A stretch of 33,898 nt of DNA from Methanosarcinaceae archaeon (GCA_016926455.1 JAFGOO010000103.1:1-33898), one strand, 5' to 3'. Positions 10,560-20,181 are shown, numbered from the stretch's first letter. Program-made: numbers and translations. The notes: generated by a model from the sequence alone, not told the origin.

Positions 10560-10790
10560 ATGTTTGATGAAACAATCGTTAGAAAAGTGCAAGAAACACA
10601 ATATGCAAAAACGATCTCTCTGCCATCTCAAATCTGTGAAAAGTTAAGGATAAAGAAAGGATCGTTCATGTGTATCGAATTGATTGATGACAAGATTGTT
10701 ATGACACCAGCCACGCTGATCCGCCAAGATGCTGTCGTGGCTGGTGCGGTGAACAAAACCCACGCAAAGGTAGGAGTTGCTCATGGCTAA
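10560..10790 (+). CDS. AbrB/SpoVT-like DNA-binding protein
   Basis: 76 aa with TISLPSQICEKLRIKKGSFMCIELIDDKIVMTPA swapped-hairpin AbrB pattern. Confidence 0.75.
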   Translation: MFDETIVRKVQETQYAKTISLPSQICEKLRIKKGSFMCIELIDDKIVMTPATLIRQDAVVAGAVNKTHAKVGVAHG

Positions 10791-10941
10791 TTCTATTGAT
10801 TCGGTTATAAATATTTCGGGTTCTGATTGGGCGAAGGACTTGACAGCTAGGTATCCAGATGCTGTGAAATATGTTTTGAAACATGGTTCCCCGATTGAAA
10901 AAGCACTAGTTGAACACGTTGTTAGGGTTTCAAGGGGGTGA
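10783..10941 (+). CDS. 52-aa hypothetical protein
   Basis: Not in ORF track: MANSIDSVINISGSDWAKDLTARYPDAVKYVLKHGSPIEKALVEHVVRVSRG; start overlaps the upstream stop by 8 nt, suggesting coupling. Confidence 0.65.
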   Translation: MANSIDSVINISGSDWAKDLTARYPDAVKYVLKHGSPIEKALVEHVVRVSRG

Positions 10942-10945
10942 TGCT

Positions 10946-11239
10946 ATGAAAAAAGTAGATGCTGGCACCCCGCTAGAAGTGCCGACAGCAAACAAAACAA
11001 GAGTAAAAGGTCAAAAATACCATAGGTGTTCTTCCAATATAAAAGTTGTGGCTGTTACTGATTATGCACCAGACGAACTATTTTTACCACTCGAAGAAGC
11101 AGCCCATCGTTGTGGAAGGCATCCATCGAAACTGCGGGAACTCATCAACAAGGGTAAACTACCAGTCGTTGAAAACTCCATTGGATTGAGACGAATTCCA
11201 GAATGTGAACTATACCGCCTTCGAATACGGAGGTACTGA
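10946..11239 (+). CDS. Excisionase/MerR-type helix-turn-helix protein
   Basis: ATG at 10946 preferred over 10910; FLPLEEAAHRCGRHPSKLRELINKGKLPVVENSIGLRRIPECEL resembles HTH_17/excisionase. Confidence 0.65.
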   Translation: MKKVDAGTPLEVPTANKTRVKGQKYHRCSSNIKVVAVTDYAPDELFLPLEEAAHRCGRHPSKLRELINKGKLPVVENSIGLRRIPECELYRLRIRRY

Positions 11240-11242
11240 GTT

Positions 11243-14227
11243 ATGTCTGATATCAGAGACAAAGTAAAAGACAGACTCAGCATAATCGATATTGTTGGGG
11301 ATTACATAACGCTGACAAGGGAAGGTGCCGTTTACAAAGGCTCAAAACCGCCAGTACAAAACACTGGAAAAAGTTTAATCGTGTATCCTAATACGGATTC
11401 TTTCTACGACTGGAAAAATAAATACGGCGGTGACGTTCTAAACGCAATCGCTCATTTTGAGGATTTGGACATTAATGAACATTTTACAGAAATATTGCGG
11501 ATTGCTGCAAGGAAAGCAGGCATAGAATATCAAAAACAAGATCTTGACGTTGATAAACTCAGAGAGAAACAAAACATCCAAACCCTGTATTCAAACGTTG
11601 CCGAGTTTTACCACTCCAACCTGACCAACGAATTATACGAGCTGATTTTTAAAAAGTGGGGAATCACAAAAGAAACCGTTGATTCATATAAAATCGGATT
11701 CGCACCAGTCAATAATAAAAGAAATTCAATATTGGAAAAAACAGAAGGTGTTGACAGAAAGACACTGATCAAATCTGGACTTGTTTTTAATTTCGACGGT
11801 CGGCTTGTTGACTTTTACAATGGTAGAATCGTCTTCCCATACTGGAAAAATGGGAAAGTAGTATATTTCATAGCCAGGAAGGTTGAAGTACTCACACCAG
11901 AAAACGAATATGAGAAAGCTAAATACAAAAAACTCCTGACTCCAAAAAACCGATCTTATATAAGTGAAGTTGCAGGAAACGATTATCTTTATGGTGAGGA
12001 CTCGCTCAAAGGTTCTGACTACTGCATCATTACTGAGGGGGTAACCGACTGTATAACATTGCTGCAAAATGGTTACACGTCTATAAGTCCAGTGACCGTA
12101 GGATTTAGGGAAACCGATTACCCAAAACTGTTATCAGTGGCCAGAAAATTAGAGACTGTATATGTCTGCAATGATGACGAAATAGGGAAAGCGGGCATTA
12201 AAGGTGCTCTTAAAACAGCTAGATTCCTGAATGAAAATAATGTTTATGTCAAGATCGTCACTTTGGGAAGAGACGAAGGGCAGGAAAAGATAGACGTTGC
12301 AGAATTTTTGAGGGATAAGGGAAAGGACAAGCTAGATGAAAGAATCGAAGAAAGTCTGGAATTGTGGGAATTTGTATTAAATGAAATAAATATTTCGTCG
12401 TTAAAACCTGTAGATAAACTGAGGACTGCTAAAAAATATTGCATTGATGAACTTTCAGATATGGATCAATCAGAAAGAAAGACAATCATAGATTACAACG
12501 TCAAAGACGCATTTGGATTCAAGTCCACTGATATGGCGTCATTGATAAAGGACGTAGAGCAGGCAATAAAAAAGAACAATGATTCTAAAAAAGAAGTTGT
12601 CGAAACATCATCAACTCCGGATATAGACGAAGCAAAGGAAGCAATCAGAAAAAAAGCAATTGACATAATGGAACATGGCGAACCAGTGAAGTTTATTTTA
12701 GACACATTTAGCACTATTCATGTAGGAGACGAAGAAACCGCAAAAACGTTACTGGTGTCAATTGGTTGCCAGTCAGTTAAGAATAGTGAAGGCATACAGC
12801 CAAAAGTATCCGGTGGGTCGGGGAAAGGGAAAACACATTGCTGCAAAGCTATGTTATGGTTAATTCCACCTAAATACGCAATTTCAACCACATTAAGCGA
12901 TAAAGTAATCTATTACATGGATATTCCAGAAGGTTCTATAATTTTCTCAGATGATGTGAATTTAAATGAAACTATGGAAGGTGTGATAAAAAGGTCAACT
13001 ACAAATTATCAAGTAGGAGATACCCATACCACACTAGACGGTAACCGAAACGTTCAAAGTTTAACTATTCCTCCTCGTGTTTCATGGTGGTTAACATCTG
13101 TAAACGATGAACAAAGCATACAGTACTTAAATAGAACTTTTGGGGGAGATGTTAACGAAACAGAAAAGCAAGATAAAGACGTTATGAACTTCCAGTTAAA
13201 ACTAGCTGCAAATGGGTTAGATGCATATCCACTAAATGAAGATATTCTGATCTGCAGAGAGATAATAGAAGAAGTAAAAAACCACCTATTCAATGTAAAG
13301 ATACCATATGCTGAAGTAATTAAATGGGTTGACCCATCAAACAGACGAAATTTGAACATTTTTCTTGATATGATCAAAGCGTTTGCGGTGTTCAGGTTCA
13401 AGCAGCGGGTTATAGAAGACAACTTCCTTCATGCTATAATAGACGATTTTGATGATGCAAGTGTTTTGTACTCATGTAGAGCAGAGAATCAAGGACTCAA
13501 AATAAACAACAACGAAAGAAAACTGGTTAAATTCCTACAAGAAAGAAGAGCCGCAGACACAAAAGAAATACAAAAAGCGTTAAAGATTTCACAGGGAACG
13601 GTTCACAACTTGCTACATGGCAGGAAGGAAACTGATGATAGCGGGCTTTTGGGTAAAACGAATATGATTACTTGTGAGGATGTTACGGTTGACAATGGGA
13701 ACGGATTAAGGACTAAAAAATATATTTACAGATATATTGGTGAGGATGTTTTTAAAACATTCGAAAATAAAGTAGTATACATAGAAAACGATGACAGGAA
13801 CAACTATTACAACTATTACACGACTATTACACGACTATCAAATAATGAAAACAATATCAATAGAACCATTATTACAGATATTACAGATATAAAGAGTATT
13901 AATGAAAATAATAATAATGGGAACGATGATAGTCCTATATTTTCAAGTGCTTATAATACGTGTAATAGCTGTAATAGTGGTAATAATGAGGCTACCGCAA
14001 CTATTACATCAAAAAATAATGATGTAATAGTCGTAACCGATAGTGAAAACATTTTATTTATGGATATAAAAACGTTTGTTGGAGGCAGAAGTGACCAGAG
14101 AAAACTTAGAGCAAATAGAGAATATCAAAAAATGGCTTTTGCTTTCTGTGAAGCACATCGGGGCGTATACACGCTAGCAGTCGTTAAACCAATGATAGAA
14201 AAGATGGCGGAGTGTGGGGAAATATGA
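11243..14227 (+). CDS. DnaG-like primase fused to P-loop helicase/ATPase
   Basis: 994 aa: degenerate CHC2-like N-terminus, Toprim-like DYCIITEGVTDCITLLQNGY / VYVCNDDEIGKAG, Walker A GGSGKGKT, Walker B SIIFSDDVN, C-terminal HTH. Confidence 0.85.
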   Translation: MSDIRDKVKDRLSIIDIVGDYITLTREGAVYKGSKPPVQNTGKSLIVYPNTDSFYDWKNKYGGDVLNAIAHFEDLDINEHFTEILRIAARKAGIEYQKQDLDVDKLREKQNIQTLYSNVAEFYHSNLTNELYELIFKKWGITKETVDSYKIGFAPVNNKRNSILEKTEGVDRKTLIKSGLVFNFDGRLVDFYNGRIVFPYWKNGKVVYFIARKVEVLTPENEYEKAKYKKLLTPKNRSYISEVAGNDYLYGEDSLKGSDYCIITEGVTDCITLLQNGYTSISPVTVGFRETDYPKLLSVARKLETVYVCNDDEIGKAGIKGALKTARFLNENNVYVKIVTLGRDEGQEKIDVAEFLRDKGKDKLDERIEESLELWEFVLNEINISSLKPVDKLRTAKKYCIDELSDMDQSERKTIIDYNVKDAFGFKSTDMASLIKDVEQAIKKNNDSKKEVVETSSTPDIDEAKEAIRKKAIDIMEHGEPVKFILDTFSTIHVGDEETAKTLLVSIGCQSVKNSEGIQPKVSGGSGKGKTHCCKAMLWLIPPKYAISTTLSDKVIYYMDIPEGSIIFSDDVNLNETMEGVIKRSTTNYQVGDTHTTLDGNRNVQSLTIPPRVSWWLTSVNDEQSIQYLNRTFGGDVNETEKQDKDVMNFQLKLAANGLDAYPLNEDILICREIIEEVKNHLFNVKIPYAEVIKWVDPSNRRNLNIFLDMIKAFAVFRFKQRVIEDNFLHAIIDDFDDASVLYSCRAENQGLKINNNERKLVKFLQERRAADTKEIQKALKISQGTVHNLLHGRKETDDSGLLGKTNMITCEDVTVDNGNGLRTKKYIYRYIGEDVFKTFENKVVYIENDDRNNYYNYYTTITRLSNNENNINRTIITDITDIKSINENNNNGNDDSPIFSSAYNTCNSCNSGNNEATATITSKNNDVIVVTDSENILFMDIKTFVGGRSDQRKLRANREYQKMAFAFCEAHRGVYTLAVVKPMIEKMAECGEI

Positions 14228-14838
14228 CACCCCATGGAAGAGATCAACCCACAACCAGCGACATCGTGTTGAAGATGTTTGATAACTGGTCAGATTTGCC
14301 AAAGCTATATGACGCTGCAAAGGTGCGATATGCAAAGACGCAGGATATCAAAATGAATCGTATAGGGGATTCATACGCTGTTATTCTGGTCGCTGGGATG
14401 CTGTTGGAATCGGTTTTTGATGATTTTGGAATTGAGACTGTTAATCCTCATGAAGTAGTGGATTACTTTTATGAGAAAAGTTCGAATGATTCCAGGACCG
14501 AGAACTACTCGGTAAGAGCATTGCGTATAGTGATGGATTGGACAATTAGTAAAAACATGTGTTTCAGAGATCATAACGCAGAAAGCACCAAAAAATCGTA
14601 TGATTTCTACGGATGGTTGAACGTTGATAATGCATATCATGACTTCATTACATCGGAGTTAAGGAAGATGCTTATCGTTTCTGGGTTCGAACCAACGAGA
14701 CTAATTAATGATTGGTATGAGGACGGTTTGATAATAGCTGATAATGGAAGAAAAGACAAGAAAGTTTCGAAGGATGGTAAAATAATAAGGGTTGTTAGAT
14801 TTGCAAGGAGTAAGATAGACGATGTTCTTAGTCAGTAA
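14224..14838 (+). CDS. Hypothetical element protein
   Basis: Listed from 14212; ATG at 14224 gives an ATGA overlap with the primase stop; no family recognised. Confidence 0.7.
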   Translation: MTPHGRDQPTTSDIVLKMFDNWSDLPKLYDAAKVRYAKTQDIKMNRIGDSYAVILVAGMLLESVFDDFGIETVNPHEVVDYFYEKSSNDSRTENYSVRALRIVMDWTISKNMCFRDHNAESTKKSYDFYGWLNVDNAYHDFITSELRKMLIVSGFEPTRLINDWYEDGLIIADNGRKDKKVSKDGKIIRVVRFARSKIDDVLSQ

Positions 14839-14839
14839 T

Positions 14840-15050
14840 GGTACAGTTGGTACATACGATGGTACAGTTTTATGTAAATTTATTAGAAAAGTATATAATA
14901 AAATCAATAACAGTATACATGATAATAATAGGATATATAATAACTGTACCAACTGTACCAAATGTACCATCATATTTTACAACTTAGTATTTTCTCTATT
15001 ATTCTCTATAATATGCATGAAAGTGTTGGTACAGTTGGTACATTTGGTAC
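14840..15050. repeat. Iteron-like cluster of 9-bp GGTACANTT units
   Basis: Three groups: + strand 14840-14869, inverted 14942-14968, + strand 15028-15050; AT-rich spacers. Confidence 0.75.
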
Positions 15051-15128
15051 GAATGCTATCAAGAGGCTTAATTTTTGATAAAAAAGGATGGTCCATTGAT
15101 GGTCCATTGGACCAAGTGGTGATATAAA

Positions 15129-15608
15129 ATGTCAGAATTTATTAAAAATTACCTAAAAACCCTCAATGAATTAAACCATCCAGAGCAATATAAAAAAGAA
15201 GTCATGGATGTGAAACCTCCGGAAGAAAACAAAACACATGATAAAAAGAAATCATCTAAACATGAAGTGTGTAATGTTTGTGGGCAAGATGCACGTAACA
15301 AATCGGAGATAATCGATTATAGCACAGGAAGAAAAGAATTAATGTTGCTACATTGGTGTGATTTTTGTTATCGTGAATATACCAAGACCGGAGTATATCA
15401 CCTAAAAAAGAACACTCCTCCACAGGAAGAAACAGTTAAGAAAATAAAAACATTCGTCACATGCAATAAGGACCAAGAATCTAAACGGATTAGCCGAAAA
15501 TATCAAGATATTGCTTTTGACTTTTGCAAAGCACATAAAGGAGTATATGACAAACCATCAGAAATTAAAGAACTGATTGAAAAGATGGCGGAGTGTGGTG
15601 AAATATGA
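15129..15608 (+). CDS. Zinc-finger-like protein sharing its C-terminal domain with the primase-helicase
   Basis: 159 aa: CNVCGQ...HWCDFC, then KTFVTCNKDQESKRISRKYQDIAFDFCKAHKGVYDKPSEIKELIEKMAECGEI. Confidence 0.7.
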   Translation: MSEFIKNYLKTLNELNHPEQYKKEVMDVKPPEENKTHDKKKSSKHEVCNVCGQDARNKSEIIDYSTGRKELMLLHWCDFCYREYTKTGVYHLKKNTPPQEETVKKIKTFVTCNKDQESKRISRKYQDIAFDFCKAHKGVYDKPSEIKELIEKMAECGEI

Positions 15609-15874
15609 AACGTGAACGAGAAGAGCCACTAACAACAGATGACGTTACAACTCTTTATCCAGATATTGAAAATATGATATGTGATGCAGTAAAATCACTA
15701 TCTGAAAGGGGCTACGTCACCACTTCCAACAATATATTTCATGAATTGCATTTAGCGAAGGTCACCAGGCGACATATCTACAATATTGTTAAAAGGATGA
15801 ATCGAGAAGGAAAACTCATATCAAAATTGCGACAATCGAGTGTTAGAAAACTTGTTTTTTTCATTCCAGTCTAG
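15605..15874 (+). CDS. Winged-helix-like DNA-binding protein
   Basis: 89 aa; TSNNIFHELHLAKVTRRHIYNIVKRMNREGKLISKL fits a wHTH; ATGA overlap with upstream gene. Confidence 0.55.
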   Translation: MKREREEPLTTDDVTTLYPDIENMICDAVKSLSERGYVTTSNNIFHELHLAKVTRRHIYNIVKRMNREGKLISKLRQSSVRKLVFFIPV

Positions 15875-15975
15875 TCTATTTTTATTTTTCCTTTTCTATA
15901 TATTTCCTTCTCTTCTTATTGTTTTTTGGCATAATCTATATATACTCTCAAAACATAATATATATTACTGTTGAG

Positions 15976-16006
15976 ATATAAATATAATGTTATAAATATA
16001 TATAAA
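15976..16006 (+). promoter_or_regulatory. Likely promoter of the spike/membrane-protein operon
   Basis: TATA-rich ATATAAATATAATGTTATAAATATATATAA just upstream of the first gene of a long operon. Confidence 0.5.
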
Positions 16007-16028
16007 GTGATAAAGGGAAGCGGTGAAC

Positions 16029-19000
16029 ATGAAAGCAATTAATTTGATACTGGTCGCAATGCTTTTGATAACCATTGCAGGTACAGCAAGTGCGGAAGAA
16101 AAGAAGTTCAATTCAGTTTCAAGTACTGACTGGAATTTGAACGGCAAGATTTCAGTAGACAAAAATGCCGACCAGACAACATTAAAGTATAACGAAAAAG
16201 CCAAATCAATATCAATTAAATCAAGTGTCCATGAAACTAAGACAGTCAAAATAAAAGGTTCTGATCTTAAGAACCTGTTAGGCACGCAGGGCGGAGTATT
16301 GGGGATAACTCACATTTCGGACGATGGCAAGATTTCGAACTATCTTAAGCTTTATTCGGTGGATGTGGATGGATATGTTTATCTTGATTTAGAGTTCTCC
16401 GAGAATATCATTTCAGGATTCACAGGACACACTGTTTACACCGCTAATAATGTAACAGGCGACACCACTATTAATTTTAGTGAATCTATGGACGTATCAA
16501 GCCTGAATTGCTCGATTACACCCTTCGCAAATTGGCAGAAGTATTTTATTGTTAACATAACGTGTGCGAGTGATTACAACGGCGTGTATGCACTGACCAA
16601 CAGCGAATACACAATGACAGCAGACGAATTTAGTTCTATTGATGTTGATGGCGGCGGTCAGCCAATAATTAATGTCACCTATTCCAATGGCACATCAATA
16701 CCCTTCTATGCGTCAGTTTGGGCAGCAAGGGATAACTATACTTTGTTATTGAATGGTACTTTGCCAAGTGGTACGAACTTATACACGATAAAATATAACA
16801 CCACATCATACGCCACAAGTGCAGGAAACGAGAATAATATCTACAGTAGTACGGTTATATCCCAAAACAAAAGCGTTACAGCAAGTACAGCAGTAGCAGG
16901 ATATGAAGCTGTAAAGGCCAACGATGGGGATACAGCTACAGGATACAAAACTTCAGTTGATCATGCATATTGGGATGTTAACCTTTCAAGTAATTATGTG
17001 GTCGAGGACGTAAACATCTATAAGTTAGATGATGGCACAGGCGTACAATCTTCATTTAGATACGACATAGAATATTGGAACGGCTCTGCTTATGTGGATA
17101 CCTCCGCCGCAGATATGCTTTATGCTGACGGTGGCACAAGTCCGGATATATGGTATAACTATTCTATTACTCCGGTCACTACAAGTATAATTAGGTGGCA
17201 AATGAACTCTGCAACATCTAATTATGCAATGTTCCGAGAGTTGCAGGTTTACGGTTATCCAGTGGACGACTTCACGCCTGTTCTTAACAGTATGGATTCA
17301 TACAATTCTACAGATTCGTTTTATGTCAATGTTTCGGTTACAGGCGACCACAACAACAGCATTTATTCAAGTGGGGAAAACAAGGTTTTCGATTTAATAC
17401 CCACATCCGCAATAGATCATGTAGATATTGACACCAATTCAACCGATATGAGCTATAGCCTTACGTTGTATTGGACAGGCGACACCGTGCTTTATTCTGA
17501 AAGTGTAGATAATGGATATGCTAATATTACGGTTCTGTACACTCCGGCAGAAACCATAACGTCAGGTATCTTCAATGCCACCTATTCATTAATTGACTTT
17601 TCCGAACATGATTATATAGGTAGTTTATCATGCACGGTTGATGGGGCAGATAAAACCGCTTTCGCATCAAGAACTAATGAGGACGTGAACGTTTCAGTTT
17701 CAAACCTTGATACTTCTACACATTACATAAATTTCAGTATACCATTTAACCCGATCCCAGGCTTAAGCAGTCCGGCAGATTCCGCAAGCCTGAACTACAC
17801 ATATCCACCGTTAACCCATGATGTAGTATTGAATTGGACGGCGACCACTGGCATCTATTCGATTAGGGTTTACGAAGGTGCGAGTATTGTCTACCAATCG
17901 TCACCTACTACGAACACCGCCACCGCCACCCTTCCGGCAGGTTCGTATACCTGGAATGTAAGGGGATATGATGATGTGTTTGGGGAGTATTCGAGCTATG
18001 AAACAAGAAGTTTCAGTATTATAGATGAATATAATTACACTGATAACGAGACAGGAGTTCATGGCGTTGTTTATGAATCCCTTGCAGGAGTTGACACAGC
18101 AGTTAATGGGGCTTTGGTTACATGTTACAATGATACCTGGTCAGACGAATTGCTTACAGACGATAATGGTCACTATGAATTTTATAACATCAGCAACGGT
18201 ACATACTATTTGACCGTCACAAAAGACCGTTATAACACACCGCAAACACAAATCGTAACAGTTGTTAGTAGTGAAATGTATTTAAAAAATATATACATTG
18301 AACGTAACACTGGTGAATATTATTCTCGTCATGATGTACAGTTCGTTGTAAGATCATTCACAGGAACTACGTATCCGAATGTTGAAGTTAATGCTTACAT
18401 TGACTCTTCGAATGCATTGATGTATACCGACAGTACCGATAGCAGCGGTTCGGTTGTGTTTGCAGCAATGGATACAGATGTAAAATACAGGCTTACGTTC
18501 ATAAATGAGTCTCAAAATATAGATGAAGAGCAGACACTTTATCCTGTTGACACTTATTATGATATTTTTGTATTTGGTGCATCATTGATTCCAGAGGATA
18601 GAGAAACAGAAGATATTTTGTTTGGTGCCTATGGAAGCACAATAAACCTGACAAGTGGATATATAAATGTTACATATAATGATACATCAGAATCAACAAC
18701 ATTAGCCGAAGTATGGGTTAATTATTCCAGCAATGGTACAAATGTTCAATCTGCAAATTCAACTAATGATACTGATAGCTGGTCATGGGTTGTAGCTGGT
18801 GGGAATGAATCATACATAGTTCATTTCAGGATAAACACCACAGAACTAGATGATCCACTGGATGTAACAAGGACAATATCATTTCATGATGTTGTAACAG
18901 TGGGATTGGGTTATGATTCAGCCTGGAAATATCAATTTACAGCATGTTTTATACTTGTTGCCTTAGCACTATTGGCCAGTAGACAGAATGCAGAGAAGAT

Positions 19001-19157
19001 GGCTGTCATACTCGTGTTGGCAGGTTGGGGATTGGTATCAATCGGCTGGCTTACTGTAGGACTATCAGCAGGCGAGAAACTCACGTTAGGATTAATGATG
19101 TTGTTGGGTACAGTAATCGCCTTCGGTGCCTCGATAAAAGCAGGAGAGGATAGGTAA
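16029..19157 (+). CDS. Large secreted, C-terminally membrane-anchored spike/adhesin-like protein
   Basis: ~1042 aa from ATG 16029; signal peptide (INLILVAMLLITIAGTASA), many N-x-S/T sites, F5/8-like segment (YVVEDVNIYKLDDGTG), carboxypeptidase-regulatory-like segment, three C-terminal TM helices. Confidence 0.8.
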   Translation: MKAINLILVAMLLITIAGTASAEEKKFNSVSSTDWNLNGKISVDKNADQTTLKYNEKAKSISIKSSVHETKTVKIKGSDLKNLLGTQGGVLGITHISDDGKISNYLKLYSVDVDGYVYLDLEFSENIISGFTGHTVYTANNVTGDTTINFSESMDVSSLNCSITPFANWQKYFIVNITCASDYNGVYALTNSEYTMTADEFSSIDVDGGGQPIINVTYSNGTSIPFYASVWAARDNYTLLLNGTLPSGTNLYTIKYNTTSYATSAGNENNIYSSTVISQNKSVTASTAVAGYEAVKANDGDTATGYKTSVDHAYWDVNLSSNYVVEDVNIYKLDDGTGVQSSFRYDIEYWNGSAYVDTSAADMLYADGGTSPDIWYNYSITPVTTSIIRWQMNSATSNYAMFRELQVYGYPVDDFTPVLNSMDSYNSTDSFYVNVSVTGDHNNSIYSSGENKVFDLIPTSAIDHVDIDTNSTDMSYSLTLYWTGDTVLYSESVDNGYANITVLYTPAETITSGIFNATYSLIDFSEHDYIGSLSCTVDGADKTAFASRTNEDVNVSVSNLDTSTHYINFSIPFNPIPGLSSPADSASLNYTYPPLTHDVVLNWTATTGIYSIRVYEGASIVYQSSPTTNTATATLPAGSYTWNVRGYDDVFGEYSSYETRSFSIIDEYNYTDNETGVHGVVYESLAGVDTAVNGALVTCYNDTWSDELLTDDNGHYEFYNISNGTYYLTVTKDRYNTPQTQIVTVVSSEMYLKNIYIERNTGEYYSRHDVQFVVRSFTGTTYPNVEVNAYIDSSNALMYTDSTDSSGSVVFAAMDTDVKYRLTFINESQNIDEEQTLYPVDTYYDIFVFGASLIPEDRETEDILFGAYGSTINLTSGYINVTYNDTSESTTLAEVWVNYSSNGTNVQSANSTNDTDSWSWVVAGGNESYIVHFRINTTELDDPLDVTRTISFHDVVTVGLGYDSAWKYQFTACFILVALALLASRQNAEKMAVILVLAGWGLVSIGWLTVGLSAGEKLTLGLMMLLGTVIAFGASIKAGEDR

Positions 19158-19158
19158 T

Positions 19159-19566
19159 ATGCGAATATACCACATAGCTTTATTTTTCGCATTGATCGGT
19201 GTTCTTACTGGAATGGTAGACTACATCATGATAGATGCAGGTGGGGAAAACTGGTTTGAACAGGAACCTCCTGATATGGAATTGGTAAGTCTAACGTCTG
19301 ATGACATTGACAGCATCCAGTTTGATGAAATGGGTGCAAAAGTAGACGACTCGATGAGCCTGATAAAATATACTAACATATTCTTGAAAGTATTGCAGGG
19401 TGTATTCTTGATCGTCACGATGCTAGATGATTTTCTAGTATACGATGTTGGTGGAGTCAACCTGTTCGCACCAGTGTTGGTTATGTTCCAGGGAGTAATC
19501 TATTTCATTTACATAACAGGTGCAGGACAGTTTATCCTTAACAGGAACATGAAGGGGATGGAGTAA
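19159..19566 (+). CDS. Membrane protein of virion-like operon
   Basis: 135 aa with N-terminal and C-terminal hydrophobic segments; stop/start overlap with next gene. Confidence 0.75.
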   Translation: MRIYHIALFFALIGVLTGMVDYIMIDAGGENWFEQEPPDMELVSLTSDDIDSIQFDEMGAKVDDSMSLIKYTNIFLKVLQGVFLIVTMLDDFLVYDVGGVNLFAPVLVMFQGVIYFIYITGAGQFILNRNMKGME

Positions 19567-19856
19567 TGACTGTATTAGACGACCTGTTCAATGTAACATC
19601 ACCGTTTGACATAGTGACAAATTACTACGATCTTGCGGAGTCAGTCACCAACGGACTATTCACAATGACAGCAATACCGCTAATTTTCTTTGCTAGCTGG
19701 TTACTGACAGGGAAAGTGGTTTTACCAGCCACACTATTCAGTATAATTGGTGGTTTTCTGCTAGCAGTAGCACCATTCGAACTAAAAAAAGTAGCTCTGT
19801 TAATGTTCGTGTTTGGTGTTGGCGGTCTTATATACACATGGTTTAAAGATAGGTGA
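19566..19856 (+). CDS. Small multi-TM protein
   Basis: 96 aa with about three hydrophobic helices. Confidence 0.75.
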   Translation: MTVLDDLFNVTSPFDIVTNYYDLAESVTNGLFTMTAIPLIFFASWLLTGKVVLPATLFSIIGGFLLAVAPFELKKVALLMFVFGVGGLIYTWFKDR

Positions 19857-19860
19857 AATT

Positions 19861-20181
19861 ATGTCAATGAAAATGTTAAAAGATATACATGGTAATGTGG
19901 AGATGATACATCAAACCCTTATAATAGGCATCACTTTAGCAACTTTGTGGATCATAACTCTTGTAGTACCGCCAATATTCCAATTAATTCCAGCACTAGC
20001 AGCAACAATGGATACGGAAGGGCTTTATTATTTCGATGTTGTAGCAAAGTTCAATACTGCAATAAAGGCGTGGTATTTCTTTTTGATATTGTCTACTGCT
20101 GTAAGTTTCGTTCATCTAGGACTACTGGCAATCAAAAAACAGAGATACACAGGGGGCAATGAATATGAGTCTGATTTCTGA
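19861..20181 (+). CDS. Small two-TM protein
   Basis: ATG at 19861 preferred over the listed 19813 (MSMKMLKDIHGN...); two hydrophobic helices. Confidence 0.7.
   Translation: MSMKMLKDIHGNVEMIHQTLIIGITLATLWIITLVVPPIFQLIPALAATMDTEGLYYFDVVAKFNTAIKAWYFFLILSTAVSFVHLGLLAIKKQRYTGGNEYESDF

Noticed and set aside
14840-15050. CRISPR-like array
   Set aside because: Units are 9 bp, partly contiguous and inverted; no unique spacers of CRISPR length and no cas genes.
14822-15127. Listed 101-aa ORF
   Set aside because: Lies entirely over the GGTACANTT repeat cluster and overlaps the preceding gene; composition reflects repeats, so I treat it as non-coding origin-like DNA.
16029-19157. Ordinary host S-layer or adhesin gene
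   Set aside because: Possible by composition, but it lies inside the att-bounded element and heads an overlapping operon of small membrane proteins, so an element structural role is favoured.
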